Source: Myxococcales bacterium
Lineage (GTDB): Bacteria > Myxococcota_A > Polyangia > Polyangiales > Polyangiaceae
Direction of reading: 5' to 3'
Length of the DNA: 64,000 nt
Assembly: GCA_025359105.1 (NCBI GenBank)
Contig: JANYHK010000119.1
Span: 1 to 64,000 of the forward strand
This document shows, one piece after another, positions 45,192 through 56,207 of this stretch. Numbering within the stretch: position 1 is the stretch's first letter; each line of letters begins with the position of its first letter. Under the pieces are notes generated by a model. The model saw only the letters and a program-made list of their open reading frames with translations. It was not told the origin of the DNA and searched no databases. The position numbers and the translations under genes were made by a program.

Positions 45192-45674
45192 ATGAACGAC
45201 GAACTGTTTTCGCTCCTCGCCGGTCTCGACGGAATCCAGCAATCGCCGCGCTACCACCCCGAAGGGGACGCGCTCTTCCACTCGCTGCAGGTCTACGATC
45301 TCGCGCGCCGCGCGACGGCCGACCGCGTGCTGTGGGCGGCCGCGCTCTTCCACGACGTCGGCAAGGCGATCGACGGGCCGACGCACGACGAGGTGGGCGC
45401 TGATCTCCTCGAAGGGCTGCTCCCCGCCCGCGCGGTGTGGCTCGTGCGGCATCACCTCGACCTTCTGAAAGACCCGCGCCGCACGCGACGGCGATGGCAC
45501 GGCACGGGCGCGCTCCGTGAGCTCGAGCTGCTGCGTCGGTGGGACGTCACCGGCCGCGATCCACGGGCGCGCGTGATGGACCCGCAAGACGCCTACGACA
45601 CGCTCTTCGACGGCGCCGCCGATGCCCTTCTTGCCCACGACGACGAGGGGAGCTTCGACCCCGAGCTCCTATGA
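45192..45674 (+). CDS. HD-domain phosphohydrolase-like protein
   Basis: 160 aa, cytoplasmic. HSLQVYDLARRA, AALFHDVGKAIDG and LVRHHLDLLKD supply the His, His-Asp, and second His-His/Asp ligands of the HD superfamily, in the compact form seen in the HD part of tRNA nucleotidyltransferases. Its ATGA overlap with the nucleotidyltransferase gene points to a two-protein complex. Substrate is unknown; cyclic 2',3'-phosphates or nucleotides are reasonable. Preceded by about 75 bases with no other gene. Confidence 0.8.
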   Translation: MNDELFSLLAGLDGIQQSPRYHPEGDALFHSLQVYDLARRATADRVLWAAALFHDVGKAIDGPTHDEVGADLLEGLLPARAVWLVRHHLDLLKDPRRTRRRWHGTGALRELELLRRWDVTGRDPRARVMDPQDAYDTLFDGAADALLAHDDEGSFDPELL

Positions 45675-46582
45675 GCTGGGAACGCTACGGCGGCCTCCGC
45701 GCCGCGATCGCGCAGCTCGCGGCGCAAATCATGTACGGCGAGGAAGTGAAGCAGTACTTCACGGCCAAGCGGCTCGCGGCCAAGCGCCTGCTCGGCCAGC
45801 AAAACGCGAAGGCGATGCGCTACCGCCCGCGGGATCTGCCGTCGAACGGGGAGATCAAGCAAGCCTTGCTCGAGCTCGTCACCGAGATCGAAGGCGAAGG
45901 CCGCACGCAGCGCCTGTTCGCGATGCGCATCTGCGCGCTCGAGGCGATGGAGGCGCTCGCAAGCTTCAACCCGCGCCTCATCGGCTCGGTCGCGACCGGT
46001 CACGTGCGCAGCGGCAGCGACGTCGACCTGCACGTCTTCGCGTGGGACGCCGCCGACGTCGAGGCGCACGTGAAGCGCCTCGGCTGGACGCACGAAGTCC
46101 AGCGCGTGAGCATCCGCAAGAACGGCAAAAACCAGGATTTCACGCACGTGCTTATCCCGGACGTCTTTCCGATCGAGCTCACCGTCTACGCGCCGACCGA
46201 GCTGCGCAACCGGCCGCGCAGCAGCACCGACGGTAAGCCCATCGTGCGCATCCGCGACCTGGCGCTCCGGAAGTTGTGCGAGCGGGAGCACCAAGAGCTT
46301 TGGCGTCGCTATCTCGAAGACGGCACGACGCCGTCGCTCCAGACGATCCTCGCGGCGGAGGAGGAGGAGAGTGAGACCTCCGACGCCGCACCCATCGACC
46401 CGCCCGACGGCCTCGAGACGGGCCCACTGCGCGACCCGTGGGCCGACGCCGACTCCGACTCCGACTCCGACTCCGACTCCGATTCTGACGCCGACTCCGA
46501 CTCCGACCCCGACTCCGAACCGCGCCTGGCGCGTCCTTCCGTCGCGCGTCGTCGGTACCGCGCGGGCGTCGAGGACGAGTGA
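45671..46582 (+). CDS. nucleotidyltransferase-fold protein with acidic Ser-Asp tail
   Basis: 303 aa. ATG overlaps the HD gene stop. The polymerase-beta-like core is LIGSVATGHVRSGSDVDLHVF (about 97-117), giving GS and the D-x-D metal site, followed by IELTVYAP as a third acidic strand. An N-terminal helical part (1-95) is Arg/Lys-rich. The tail from about 225 is acidic and holds about ten Ser-Asp pairs. HD and nucleotidyltransferase domains occur in one chain in CCA-adding enzymes; here they are split in two genes. RNA or a small nucleotide is the likely substrate, not shown. Confidence 0.75.
   Translation: MSWERYGGLRAAIAQLAAQIMYGEEVKQYFTAKRLAAKRLLGQQNAKAMRYRPRDLPSNGEIKQALLELVTEIEGEGRTQRLFAMRICALEAMEALASFNPRLIGSVATGHVRSGSDVDLHVFAWDAADVEAHVKRLGWTHEVQRVSIRKNGKNQDFTHVLIPDVFPIELTVYAPTELRNRPRSSTDGKPIVRIRDLALRKLCEREHQELWRRYLEDGTTPSLQTILAAEEEESETSDAAPIDPPDGLETGPLRDPWADADSDSDSDSDSDSDADSDSDPDSEPRLARPSVARRRYRAGVEDE
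46444..46517 (+). repeat. Ser-Asp coding hexamer repeat
   Basis: Tandem GACTCC units inside the nucleotidyltransferase gene give the acidic Ser-Asp tail. Slippage by one unit keeps the frame. Confidence 0.85.
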
Positions 46583-46610
46583 TGGATCGCCTCGGACACT
46601 GAAGCGACCG

Positions 46611-46868
46611 TCAGCGGGAGGCGGCCACCTTGCCCCTCTTGGTGAGCGCCGCCATGACGCGTCGCGCGACGTAGGCGCTCACCTCGTCGGTGTCCGAGTC
46701 CCACCCCGTGAAGTGCCACTTGCCCCAATAATCGGGCTCCTCAGACCAGTGGTCCTCGCGCCAGACGTCCGAGGTGCCGAAGGCCTCGCCCGGGCGCGGG
46801 CGGATCCGGATGAGCATGAAGGGGTTCCCGTCGTTGTCCACGCGAACGAAGAATCGGAGCGGGCTCAT
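46611..46868 (-). CDS. small acidic protein, candidate immunity protein
   Basis: 85 aa, ATG overlapping the stop of the toxin-like gene by ATGA. The protein is small, soluble and Trp-rich (DVWREDHWSEEPDYWGKWHFTGW) with a helical end (ARRVMAALTKRGK). No family recognised. Size, position directly after the toxin domain, and coupled translation are the usual traits of an immunity gene. The call rests on context only. Confidence 0.55.
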   Translation of the reverse strand: MSPLRFFVRVDNDGNPFMLIRIRPRPGEAFGTSDVWREDHWSEEPDYWGKWHFTGWDSDTDEVSAYVARRVMAALTKRGKVAASR

Positions 46869-48250
46869 GGCGTTTCCTTTCGGGTGAGCGCGGGGAGGAT
46901 GAAGCCGATGCCCCTCTGGGCCAGGGTCTCGAGCAACCGGAAGTCGATGGCGCCGGGCGGAATGGGGACCATCCGGAAGCGCTCGCGCATCTCCGCCGTG
47001 AGGACGGCGCGTCGTTCGGCCGACGTGCCCGGCGCGCGCCACTCCTCGTACAGGAGGTGCCCTTCGGTCTTGGCCGCGAAGCTCTCCGGCGTGTGGAACT
47101 GCAGCTCGAACGCCTGGCCGGACGGCGCGCGGAGGCTGACGTTGACCCCGCGGTAGCCGTCGCTGGCCCACGTATTCTTCAGCGTCCTCACCTCGTAGCC
47201 TTGCGACTCCAGCTGCTTCACGACCGAGCGAAATCCCTCGCCGTAGTGGGTCGCGTCGTAGCTCGCCGTGTACCGGACCGCGTCCTTCACGCCCGCCGCC
47301 GCGGTGTCGACCTTCGCAACCGACTCCGCGTCGCTCGCGATCTTGCGGCTCAGCGACGCCTCCGTCTTGAGGCGCGCTTCGAGGCCCACCATCGTCCCGC
47401 CGTTCGCCTTGGCGGCCGCGCTCACGGTGGTCGTGATCTCGGGCTCGGCCGCGCATGCCGCGCTTAGGACACCCTTGGCGGCACGTGCGGCCGCGAGCCG
47501 CGTGGCCTCGTCGATGAGCGGCGTCGCTTCGGTCGCGAGCGCCACCTCGCCGCCGCCGCGCGCGGCGAGGGCGGGACCGGCGCCGAGGATCAGGTCCCCC
47601 GCGGTCTTGGTCCACCAGTGCGGATCGTGGAAGGCGGCGCCCCAAGCCTGGCCCAGGTGCCGGAGCCCTGCGCCCAGGCCCTCGTTCATGAGCGACTCGA
47701 CCACGCGCTGGCTCTCGACCTCGTAGAGGTGCGTCGGGACGCCCTGGCTCGCGCTCCGTGCTGCGGCGTCGACGTAGATGTGGGTGTTGCGTGTGAAGCT
47801 CTCGAGCGAATCGGGCCCGACGACGAACTCGGTCCTCTTGGTGAGGACGTTGTGCGCGGTCCAGTAGGCGACCGCCTCGCCGCCGCCCGCGACCTTTTGC
47901 ATCTGCGGGTGAAGCCGGTAATCGCCCGCAGTGACGACGTGCCCGACGGGGGAGCGCTCGGTGCGCGGGAGATTTTCGGCGAGCCACGCCAGCTTCGTTC
48001 CGTGGAGGGCGTCCGGAGCCGCAGGGAGGGACGGCAGAGCCGGTGTGGAATCCTTGGGCGCTGGCGGGGGCGCGGCGCGGCGCGCCGGGGTCGGCAATGC
48101 GAGGGGGGCGTGCCATTCGGAGGGCAGCGAGGACCAGTCCGGCTCGGCCGCAGCGCGCGCGGGCGCGGGGCCTGCGGCGACCGGACCGTCTTCACGGGAC
48201 TCCAGCTTTTCGCGGGAAGAAAGGGCTCTCGAGCCAACGCCGTCCATCAT
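46865..48250 (-). CDS. candidate polymorphic toxin with RelA/SpoT-like C-terminal domain
   Basis: 461 aa from ATG 48250 (ATGATG, GAGGAG 7 bases upstream); the longer frame to 48733 overlaps a divergent gene and is rejected. Residues 1-85 are disordered, Pro/Ala-rich. Residues 85-300 are a mixed region (GGEAVAYWTAHNVLTKRTEFVVG and an Ala-rich helical stretch). Residues 321-405 resemble the RelA/SpoT synthetase core: VKDAVRYT with Asp323, then GYRGVN (365-370), then FELQFHTPES with Glu382, which line up with the Mg-binding Asp, the GYRS nucleotide-stacking motif and the E-x-Q-x-R/H-T motif. Toxins with such domains make (p)ppApp-like alarmones. No signal peptide or delivery domain is clear. Followed by the immunity-size gene. 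Confidence 0.6.
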   Translation of the reverse strand: MMDGVGSRALSSREKLESREDGPVAAGPAPARAAAEPDWSSLPSEWHAPLALPTPARRAAPPPAPKDSTPALPSLPAAPDALHGTKLAWLAENLPRTERSPVGHVVTAGDYRLHPQMQKVAGGGEAVAYWTAHNVLTKRTEFVVGPDSLESFTRNTHIYVDAAARSASQGVPTHLYEVESQRVVESLMNEGLGAGLRHLGQAWGAAFHDPHWWTKTAGDLILGAGPALAARGGGEVALATEATPLIDEATRLAAARAAKGVLSAACAAEPEITTTVSAAAKANGGTMVGLEARLKTEASLSRKIASDAESVAKVDTAAAGVKDAVRYTASYDATHYGEGFRSVVKQLESQGYEVRTLKNTWASDGYRGVNVSLRAPSGQAFELQFHTPESFAAKTEGHLLYEEWRAPGTSAERRAVLTAEMRERFRMVPIPPGAIDFRLLETLAQRGIGFILPALTRKETP

Positions 48251-48407
48251 GGGGTGTCTCCTCGATCCCCTGTCGGCACCACCCGGAAGAAGTTGCTCGC
48301 TTCCCGCTCGGCTCGATCGCCTCCGGAAGGCCGAGCGCCCGATCGGCCCAGCGGTTATCCTTCGCTGGCGCCTCACCGGCGCACTTATCCGTCTGGAGGT
48401 TCCGCTC

Positions 48408-50429
48408 ATGCGCCGACTCGCGTTCGCCTTCGTGGTCCCGGTCTTCGCGTTCGCCGCGTGCGGCAACGACAGCCGCCCCTCCGGCTTCAACGATCCGAAC
48501 GGCGACGGCGGAGGCAGCGGCGAAGGAGGAACGAGCGGGGGGCTCGACTCCGGCGATCTCATCGGCAACGACGGCGGCACCGCCAAGGTCACCGCGCTCG
48601 CGATCGATCCGCCGAGCGCGGCGATCGAAGTGCTGAACGGCGCGCCCGCCTCGCAGGCGTTCTCGGTGAAGGCGACGCTCGACAACGGCAACACCATCAA
48701 TCTGACGACCGGCGTGGCGTGGTCGCGCGACAACCCGTCCGTCGGCGCGATCGACGGCGCGGGACTCTACGCGGCGAGCGGTCTGTCGGGCGGCGTCGTC
48801 ACGATCTCCGCCAAGCTCGGCGGCGTGACGGCGACGGCGCCGCTGATCGTGAAGCTCCACATCACCCAGAATCCGGGAAACGTGCCGGCCGGGACGCAGG
48901 GCGCGCTGCAAGGGGCGACGAACCCCGACGCGCAGATCACGTGGGCCTACCCCTACGACGGCACCGTCCTGCCGCGCGGCCTGAACGAGGCGCCGCTCAT
49001 GTGGATCGGCGGCGCCGCGGCCGATTTGTACTACGTTCACCTCCTCAGCAAGACGTTCGAGCTCGAGACGTACACGACGGCGCCCGCGTCGCGGTACGAC
49101 TTCGACGCGACCGGCTGGCGTAAATTCACCGACTCGACCGCCGGGGCCGCGGAGCTCAAGGTCGCGCGCTGGAACGGGACCGCCGCCACGCTGCTCATCG
49201 ACCACCACTACTCGGTGGGCGACGGCTCGATGCGCGGCACCATCTACTACTGGGCGATCAACACCGGCCGCGTCATGCGCATCAAGCCCGGCGCCTCGGC
49301 GCCCGACGACTTCCTCGGCCCGACGGTGCAGTGCCCCTCGTGCCACACCGTCTCTGCGAACGGGAGCCGCCTCGTCATGAGCGAGGGGAACTGGCCAGAC
49401 ACGGCGTCGTACACCTACGATCTCGTCTCGAGCACCAACGCGTTCAGCGGCTTCCCGGTGACGACGGGCGCCTCGCGCTGGTCGCTCGCCGGCGTGTCGG
49501 CCGACGGCGCGGTCGTCGTCCAGGACTTCGCGCCGCTGCGCGGGGCCATCGCCGTCGACACCGGCGCGTTCGACGCGGTGACCGGCGCGCAGATCGCCGC
49601 GACGGGCCTCGAGGGCAAGCCGATGTGGATGCCGGCGTTCGCGCCCGACAACAAACTGCTCGCATACATCGACGCCGCTACGAAGGACCTGCGCGCCTTC
49701 GACTGGGACGCCGCGACCAAGAAGGCGACCGGCGATCGGCTCATCGTCCCAGCCGGCGCCGACGCGTCCAAGAGCGTCATCTCGTTCCCGACGATCTCGC
49801 CCGATCACAAGTGGATCGTCTACCAGCGCAGCAGCGGGCTCGGCTCCCTCGGCAACGCGTCGGATCTGTACGCCGCGAGCGTCGCGAGCCCTGGCACCGA
49901 GGTGCTCCTCGCCAACCTGGACGGCACGACGTACCCGTTCGCCGCCGGCGAGCGCGATCGGCATCTGAGCTACGAGCCGACGTTCGCGCCCGTCGCGGCC
50001 GGCGGCTATTTCTGGCTCGTCTTCCACTCGCGCCGAACCTACGGCACGGTCCTCACGGGGGCGGCGTACGTGAAGGAGGGCGAAGGGACCAAGCAGCTCT
50101 GGGTCGCCGCGTTCGATCAGAGCCCCAAGGCCGCGACCGATCCGTCCCACCCCGCCTTCCACCTCGAGGGCCAGGACACGACCACGCTGAACATGCGCGG
50201 CGCGTGGGCGCTCGAGCCGTGCCGCGGAGACGGGCAGGGCTGCCAGTCGGGCACCGAGTGCTGCGGCGGCTACTGCGGCGCGGCGCCCGACGGCGGCGTC
50301 GTGTGCCTGTCGCAGTCGACCGGCTGCGCGCAGGACGGCGACAAGTGCAAGCTCGCGGCGGACTGCTGCAACGCGCCGAAGGGCGCGACCTGCATCAACG
50401 ACGTCTGCTCGGTGGCCCCGCCGAAGTAG
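48408..50429 (+). CDS. large surface lipoprotein with propeller-like and Cys-rich parts
   Basis: 673 aa from ATG 48408 with TGGAGGT upstream. Lipobox FAAC with Cys18, Gly/Asp linker to about 58. Residues 60-150 look like a bacterial Ig-like (Big_2) domain (VTALAIDPPSAAIEVLNG, VAWSRDNPSVGAID). A CPSCH at about 310 is one cytochrome-c-type CxxCH. A TolB/WD-like propeller follows (VSADGAVVVQDF, AFAPDNKLLAYID, ISPDHKWIVYQRS). The end (610-673) is Cys-rich: GCQSGTECCGGYCG and CKLAADCCNAPKG, like small disulfide knots. Function unknown; cell-surface binding or sensing is likely. Divergent from the toxin gene. Confidence 0.7.
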   Translation: MRRLAFAFVVPVFAFAACGNDSRPSGFNDPNGDGGGSGEGGTSGGLDSGDLIGNDGGTAKVTALAIDPPSAAIEVLNGAPASQAFSVKATLDNGNTINLTTGVAWSRDNPSVGAIDGAGLYAASGLSGGVVTISAKLGGVTATAPLIVKLHITQNPGNVPAGTQGALQGATNPDAQITWAYPYDGTVLPRGLNEAPLMWIGGAAADLYYVHLLSKTFELETYTTAPASRYDFDATGWRKFTDSTAGAAELKVARWNGTAATLLIDHHYSVGDGSMRGTIYYWAINTGRVMRIKPGASAPDDFLGPTVQCPSCHTVSANGSRLVMSEGNWPDTASYTYDLVSSTNAFSGFPVTTGASRWSLAGVSADGAVVVQDFAPLRGAIAVDTGAFDAVTGAQIAATGLEGKPMWMPAFAPDNKLLAYIDAATKDLRAFDWDAATKKATGDRLIVPAGADASKSVISFPTISPDHKWIVYQRSSGLGSLGNASDLYAASVASPGTEVLLANLDGTTYPFAAGERDRHLSYEPTFAPVAAGGYFWLVFHSRRTYGTVLTGAAYVKEGEGTKQLWVAAFDQSPKAATDPSHPAFHLEGQDTTTLNMRGAWALEPCRGDGQGCQSGTECCGGYCGAAPDGGVVCLSQSTGCAQDGDKCKLAADCCNAPKGATCINDVCSVAPPK

Positions 50430-50521
50430 GCACACTAGCGTAACGCACCGCTGAGTTACTTTCTCGTGGCGCACCCCCTTGGCCGTGCTAGAGCCTCTCC
50501 CTCCCGGCCCCCGAGGTATCG

Positions 50522-52855
50522 ATGCACCACGCGAGCGTTTTCACGAGATGGTCCGTCTTCGTGTGCGCGCTGGCGCTCTTCGGATGCGACGCGTTCGCCG
50601 GCTCGGTGAACAACCGGAACGTCGACAACGGCGGAGCGCCGGGCGACGACGGCGGTGGCGGCGGCGGCGGGCCGGATGGCAACTCCGCGGACGCGACCAC
50701 AGACGCCGGTTCCTCGTGGGATGCGGCCGGCTGGGACGGCGACGTCGGCGGCCCGTGCCCGACGACGTTCCGCTTCGTCCCCGCGGCCGGCAAGACGTAC
50801 GCGAAGGTCGCGGTCACCGGCGAGTGGAACACCTGGGACCCGACCGGCGTGGCCATGACCGCCGACGCCAGCGGCGCCTACGTCGCCACGGTGCCGCTGT
50901 CCCCGGGCCTCGTGGGCTACAAGCTGCTCCTCGACGGCGCCTTCACGCTCGACACCGGCGCGCGGGTGCACAAGTTCGTCGGGGGCGTCGAGAACAGCGC
51001 GCTGCGCGTCCCCGATTGCCACATGCCGGCGCTCACGACGAAGGATCACAAGGTCGAGCGCCCGAGCGCCGGTCAGGGCCGATTCACCGCCACCGTCGCC
51101 TACGCCGATGGGGTCGGCTCGCCGCCCCCCGGAATCGATCCCGGCTCGCTCAAGGCCACGCTGCGCAAAGACGGAACGCTCACCGCCGCGACGGCGAGCC
51201 TCGCCGTCGACGGCGTCACGATCGCCGTCACTGCCCCGAACCTCGGCGACGGCAAGTACACGGTCTTCGTCGACGCCGCCGACCGGGCAGGCCGCAAGGC
51301 GACGCCGCTCCGCCTCGTCTTCTGGGTCGAGGGGCAGGAGTACTCCTGGAACGACGCGCTCATCTACATGGCGATGGTCGATCGCTTCAAGGACGGCGAC
51401 GCCTCGAACAACCCGGCGCCGACGGCGAACGTCGATCCGCGCGCCGACTTCAAGGGCGGCGATCTCGCGGGCGTGAAGGCGGCGATCGACAGCGGCTCGT
51501 TCGACCAGCTCGGGGTCCGCGCGCTGTGGCTCTCGCCGTACCACACGAACCCCAAGGGCGCGTGGATGGCCGCCGACGGCGTGCACCTGACGATGGGTTA
51601 CCACGGCTACTGGCCGGTGAAGTCGCGCGAGGTCGAGCCGCGTCTCGGCGGCAACGACGCGCTGAAGGCGCTGGTCGCGAGCGCGCACGCGCATGGCATC
51701 CGCGTGCTGCAGGACTTCGTCATCAACCACGTCCACCAGGACCACGACTACTTCGCGCAGCACCCGCAGTGGTTCCGCACCGGCTGCATCTGCGGCACGA
51801 ACAACTGCGATTGGACCGCGCACGCCCTCGACTGCATGTTCTCGAGCTACATGCCCGACGTGAACTGGACCGTGCCCGAGGTCGCCGAGGCGTGGAGTGA
51901 GGACGCGGTCTGGTGGGTGGACACCTTCGACCTCGACGGCCTGCGCCTCGACGCGGTCAAGCACGTCGAGGACATCGCGACGCGGAACATGAGCGCGCGC
52001 CTTCGCGACGAGTTCGAACAAGCCGGCACGCGGCTCTTCTTGACGGGCGAGACCGCGATGGGTTGGAAGGGGGACAACCCCGCGGACAGCAGCGGCGAGT
52101 ACGGCCGGATCAGCCAGTACATCGGCCCGAACGGGCTCGACGGCCAGGCCGATTTCGTCACCTACTACGCGGTGCCGCGGACGGCGTTCATGAGCGACTC
52201 GGCGGGGCACAACATGCCGCACGTCGACTTCTGGACGAAGCACGCGCTCGAGCAGTACCCGCAGGGCGCGATCATGACCCAGTACATCGGCAGCCACGAC
52301 ACACCGCGGTTCGTGACGATCGCGAGCCAGCCGGGCAGCGCCGGCAACCAGTGGGACAACCCCGCGCCGCCTCCGACGGGCAGCGACGCCTACCAGCGCG
52401 AGCGCGTCGCGCTGGCGTGGCTCCTCGCGACCCCCGGCGCGCCGATGCTCTACTACGGCGACGAGTACGGTGAGTGGGGCGGCGCGGATCCGAACAACCG
52501 CGTGATGTGGCGCGGTGACAAGACGCTCACGACCGAGGAGCAGGCGACGCTCGCCTTCACGCGCAAGCTCGGCGCCGCGCGCAAGGAGCTCGCGCCGCTT
52601 CGTCGCGGCAAGTACATCTCGGTCCTCAATAGCGACCAGGACGTGCTCGTCTTCGCCCGCCAGGACCCGACCGGCGCCGCGCTCGTCGCGATCAACAAGT
52701 CGACGAGCTCGCGCACGGTGTCGGCCACGCTCCCCATCGGCCTGCTCGCCGACGGCGCGCTCCACGATCGCCTGGGCGGCCTCGACGTCAACGTCACCGG
52801 CGGCGCAGTGAACCTCACGCTCGGAGCGCGCGGGGCAGCCATTCTGGCGCCCTGA
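50522..52855 (+). CDS. alpha-amylase family GH13 lipoprotein (first)
   Basis: 777 aa. Lipobox LFGC with Cys22, Gly/Asp/Ser linker to about 75. An N-terminal immunoglobulin-like CBM48-type domain (about 80-170, TGEWNTWDPTGVAMT) and a second beta-domain precede the GH13 barrel (about 275-690). Catalytic residues by position: nucleophile Asp477 in LRLDAVKHV, acid/base Glu510 in LTGETAMG, and Asp593 in GSHDTPR. A C-terminal beta-sandwich ends the chain. It acts outside the cytoplasm on starch, glycogen or maltodextrins. The LamB-type porin gene starts 11 bases later. Confidence 0.9.
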   Translation: MHHASVFTRWSVFVCALALFGCDAFAGSVNNRNVDNGGAPGDDGGGGGGGPDGNSADATTDAGSSWDAAGWDGDVGGPCPTTFRFVPAAGKTYAKVAVTGEWNTWDPTGVAMTADASGAYVATVPLSPGLVGYKLLLDGAFTLDTGARVHKFVGGVENSALRVPDCHMPALTTKDHKVERPSAGQGRFTATVAYADGVGSPPPGIDPGSLKATLRKDGTLTAATASLAVDGVTIAVTAPNLGDGKYTVFVDAADRAGRKATPLRLVFWVEGQEYSWNDALIYMAMVDRFKDGDASNNPAPTANVDPRADFKGGDLAGVKAAIDSGSFDQLGVRALWLSPYHTNPKGAWMAADGVHLTMGYHGYWPVKSREVEPRLGGNDALKALVASAHAHGIRVLQDFVINHVHQDHDYFAQHPQWFRTGCICGTNNCDWTAHALDCMFSSYMPDVNWTVPEVAEAWSEDAVWWVDTFDLDGLRLDAVKHVEDIATRNMSARLRDEFEQAGTRLFLTGETAMGWKGDNPADSSGEYGRISQYIGPNGLDGQADFVTYYAVPRTAFMSDSAGHNMPHVDFWTKHALEQYPQGAIMTQYIGSHDTPRFVTIASQPGSAGNQWDNPAPPPTGSDAYQRERVALAWLLATPGAPMLYYGDEYGEWGGADPNNRVMWRGDKTLTTEEQATLAFTRKLGAARKELAPLRRGKYISVLNSDQDVLVFARQDPTGAALVAINKSTSSRTVSATLPIGLLADGALHDRLGGLDVNVTGGAVNLTLGARGAAILAP

Positions 52856-52866
52856 TCGCACAAAGA

Positions 52867-54387
<1,521 letters not shown>

Positions 54388-54401
54388 GAGGCGCGAAAAA
54401 A

Positions 54402-56207
54402 GTGATCAGACACATTTGGTTGACAACTTTGCTCGGCGCCGCGTGCCTCCTCCCCGGGGCCGCATGCGTCAGCGTCCCCGACAACGGCAAGCAACCCATC
54501 CTGGCCACCCACGTTCAGGACTGGCGCGACGAGGTCATCTACCAGGTCCTGATCGATCGCTTCGCCGACGGCGACGTGAACAACAACGCCCGCGTGCAGG
54601 CGGGTGCGCTCGCGCGCTATCAGGGCGGCGACTGGAAGGGAATAGAGGACCACCTCGACTACTTCACCGATCTCGGCGTCACGACGCTGTGGATCTCGCC
54701 GGTCGTGAAGAACGTCGAGACCGACGCCGACGTCGACGGCTACCACGGCTACTGGGCGCAAGACCTCGGGCAGGTGAACCCGCACTTCGGCGATCTGGCG
54801 GCGCTGCGCTCGATGGTCGCGACGGCGCACGATCGGGGCCTGAAGGTGGTGCTCGACATCGTCACCAACCACATGGGTCAGGTCTTTTATTACGACATGA
54901 ACCTGAACGGTCACCCCGACATCTACATCGGCGGGACCGGCGGCACGTCGCCCATCAACCGCATCAGCGAGTTCGATCCCGACTACGATCCGCGCGGCGT
55001 GCAGGCGTTCACGTCGCTTGGCAACGACGGGCGCGCGCCGATCATCTTCATCCACGACCCCACGATCAATCGCGTGCCGCCGCCCGGCATCCTCGGCACC
55101 GCGCGCGCGTACCACGGCTTCGGCCGCATCCTGAGCTACGACGTCCCCGAGCAGCGCATGCTCGGGGACTTTCCCGGTGGCCTGAAGGACGTGGCGACGG
55201 AGCTGCCCGAGGTGCGCGCCGCGCTCATCGACGCGTACACCAAGTGGGCCGAGGTCGCCGATCTCGACGGCTTCCGCATCGACACGGTGAAGCACGTCGA
55301 GGAGGATTTCTGGAGGGAGTTCTCCGGCAAGGTGCGGCAGCGCCTCGCGCCGCAGGGCAAGAGCAACTTCCTCATGTTCGGCGAGGCGTTCGACGGGCAC
55401 GACGACTTGCTCGGCCGCTACACCCAGCCGGGCATGCTCGACAGCGTGTTTTACTTCTCGCAGCACTTCCAGGTGTTCCACGACGTGTTCCAGATGGCGC
55501 ACGATGCGGCGCAGCAGAAGGGCACCGAGCAGATCGCGAGCCTCTGGGCGCAGCGGACCGTGAACTACAACACCGTGCCGCAGCCCGGCGGCATCGGCGT
55601 CGCGCCTGCGAAGGCGCTGGTGAACTTCCTCGACAACCACGACGTCAGCCGGTTCCTCTTCGACGCGCTCGGCGACAAGGCCGCGCTCAAGAACGCGCTC
55701 ACGCTCCTGATGACGGAGGACGGCATCCCTTGCCTCTATTACGGAACCGAGCAGGAGTTCGCGGGCGGTAACGATCCCGCCAACCGCGAGGTGCTCTGGA
55801 ACACCGGCTTCGCGCGAACGCCCGACACCTTCCAGCACTTCCGGAAGCTGTCGCGCATCCGCCGCGCCTACAAGTCGCTCACGCGCGGCGACTTGAAGGT
55901 CGTCTACGCGACGTCCCACACCGGCCAGGAAGGGGACGCCGGCATGTTCGCGTACGAGCGCACCGGCGGCGACGCGGGCGGCGCGTACGCGCTGGTGGTG
56001 CTCAACACGAACGCCAAGAAGGCGAGCTCGCCGGCCGACGCCGCCAAGACGCTCACGACGACGCGCAAGAGCGCGCAGCTCGTCGACGTGCTCGATCCGG
56101 CGACGCCGAAGTACACGACGGACGCGAGCGGCGTCCTTAACGTGACGGTGCCGCCGCAGAAGGCGATGATCCTGATCCCGGCCGATCAGGTGATCCCCAA
56201 CATTTGA
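54402..56207 (+). CDS. alpha-amylase family GH13 lipoprotein (second)
   Basis: 601 aa from GTG 54402 with GAGAGG 10 bases upstream; a GTG at 54384 that overlaps the porin stop is an equal alternative. Lipobox GAAC near residue 22. The GH13 barrel begins at once (WRDEVIYQVLIDRFADGD) with nucleophile Asp294 in FRIDTVKHV, Glu328 in FGEAFDG, and Asp414 in LDNHDVSRF. No N-terminal carbohydrate-binding domain, unlike the first amylase. VVKNVETDADVDGYHGYWAQD resembles neopullulanase/cyclomaltodextrinase-type sequences, so a maltodextrin-processing role is inferred. Third gene of the block. Confidence 0.9.
   Translation: MIRHIWLTTLLGAACLLPGAACVSVPDNGKQPILATHVQDWRDEVIYQVLIDRFADGDVNNNARVQAGALARYQGGDWKGIEDHLDYFTDLGVTTLWISPVVKNVETDADVDGYHGYWAQDLGQVNPHFGDLAALRSMVATAHDRGLKVVLDIVTNHMGQVFYYDMNLNGHPDIYIGGTGGTSPINRISEFDPDYDPRGVQAFTSLGNDGRAPIIFIHDPTINRVPPPGILGTARAYHGFGRILSYDVPEQRMLGDFPGGLKDVATELPEVRAALIDAYTKWAEVADLDGFRIDTVKHVEEDFWREFSGKVRQRLAPQGKSNFLMFGEAFDGHDDLLGRYTQPGMLDSVFYFSQHFQVFHDVFQMAHDAAQQKGTEQIASLWAQRTVNYNTVPQPGGIGVAPAKALVNFLDNHDVSRFLFDALGDKAALKNALTLLMTEDGIPCLYYGTEQEFAGGNDPANREVLWNTGFARTPDTFQHFRKLSRIRRAYKSLTRGDLKVVYATSHTGQEGDAGMFAYERTGGDAGGAYALVVLNTNAKKASSPADAAKTLTTTRKSAQLVDVLDPATPKYTTDASGVLNVTVPPQKAMILIPADQVIPNI

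Noticed and set aside
46865-48733. Longer start for the toxin-like gene
   Set aside because: The extra 161 residues overlap the divergent lipoprotein gene and lack a ribosome site; GAGGAG before 48250 is clear.
50467-50500. Sigma-54-like promoter (TGGCGC...TTGGC) before the first amylase
   Set aside because: The GG-to-GC spacing is off by one and the -12 element is wrong.
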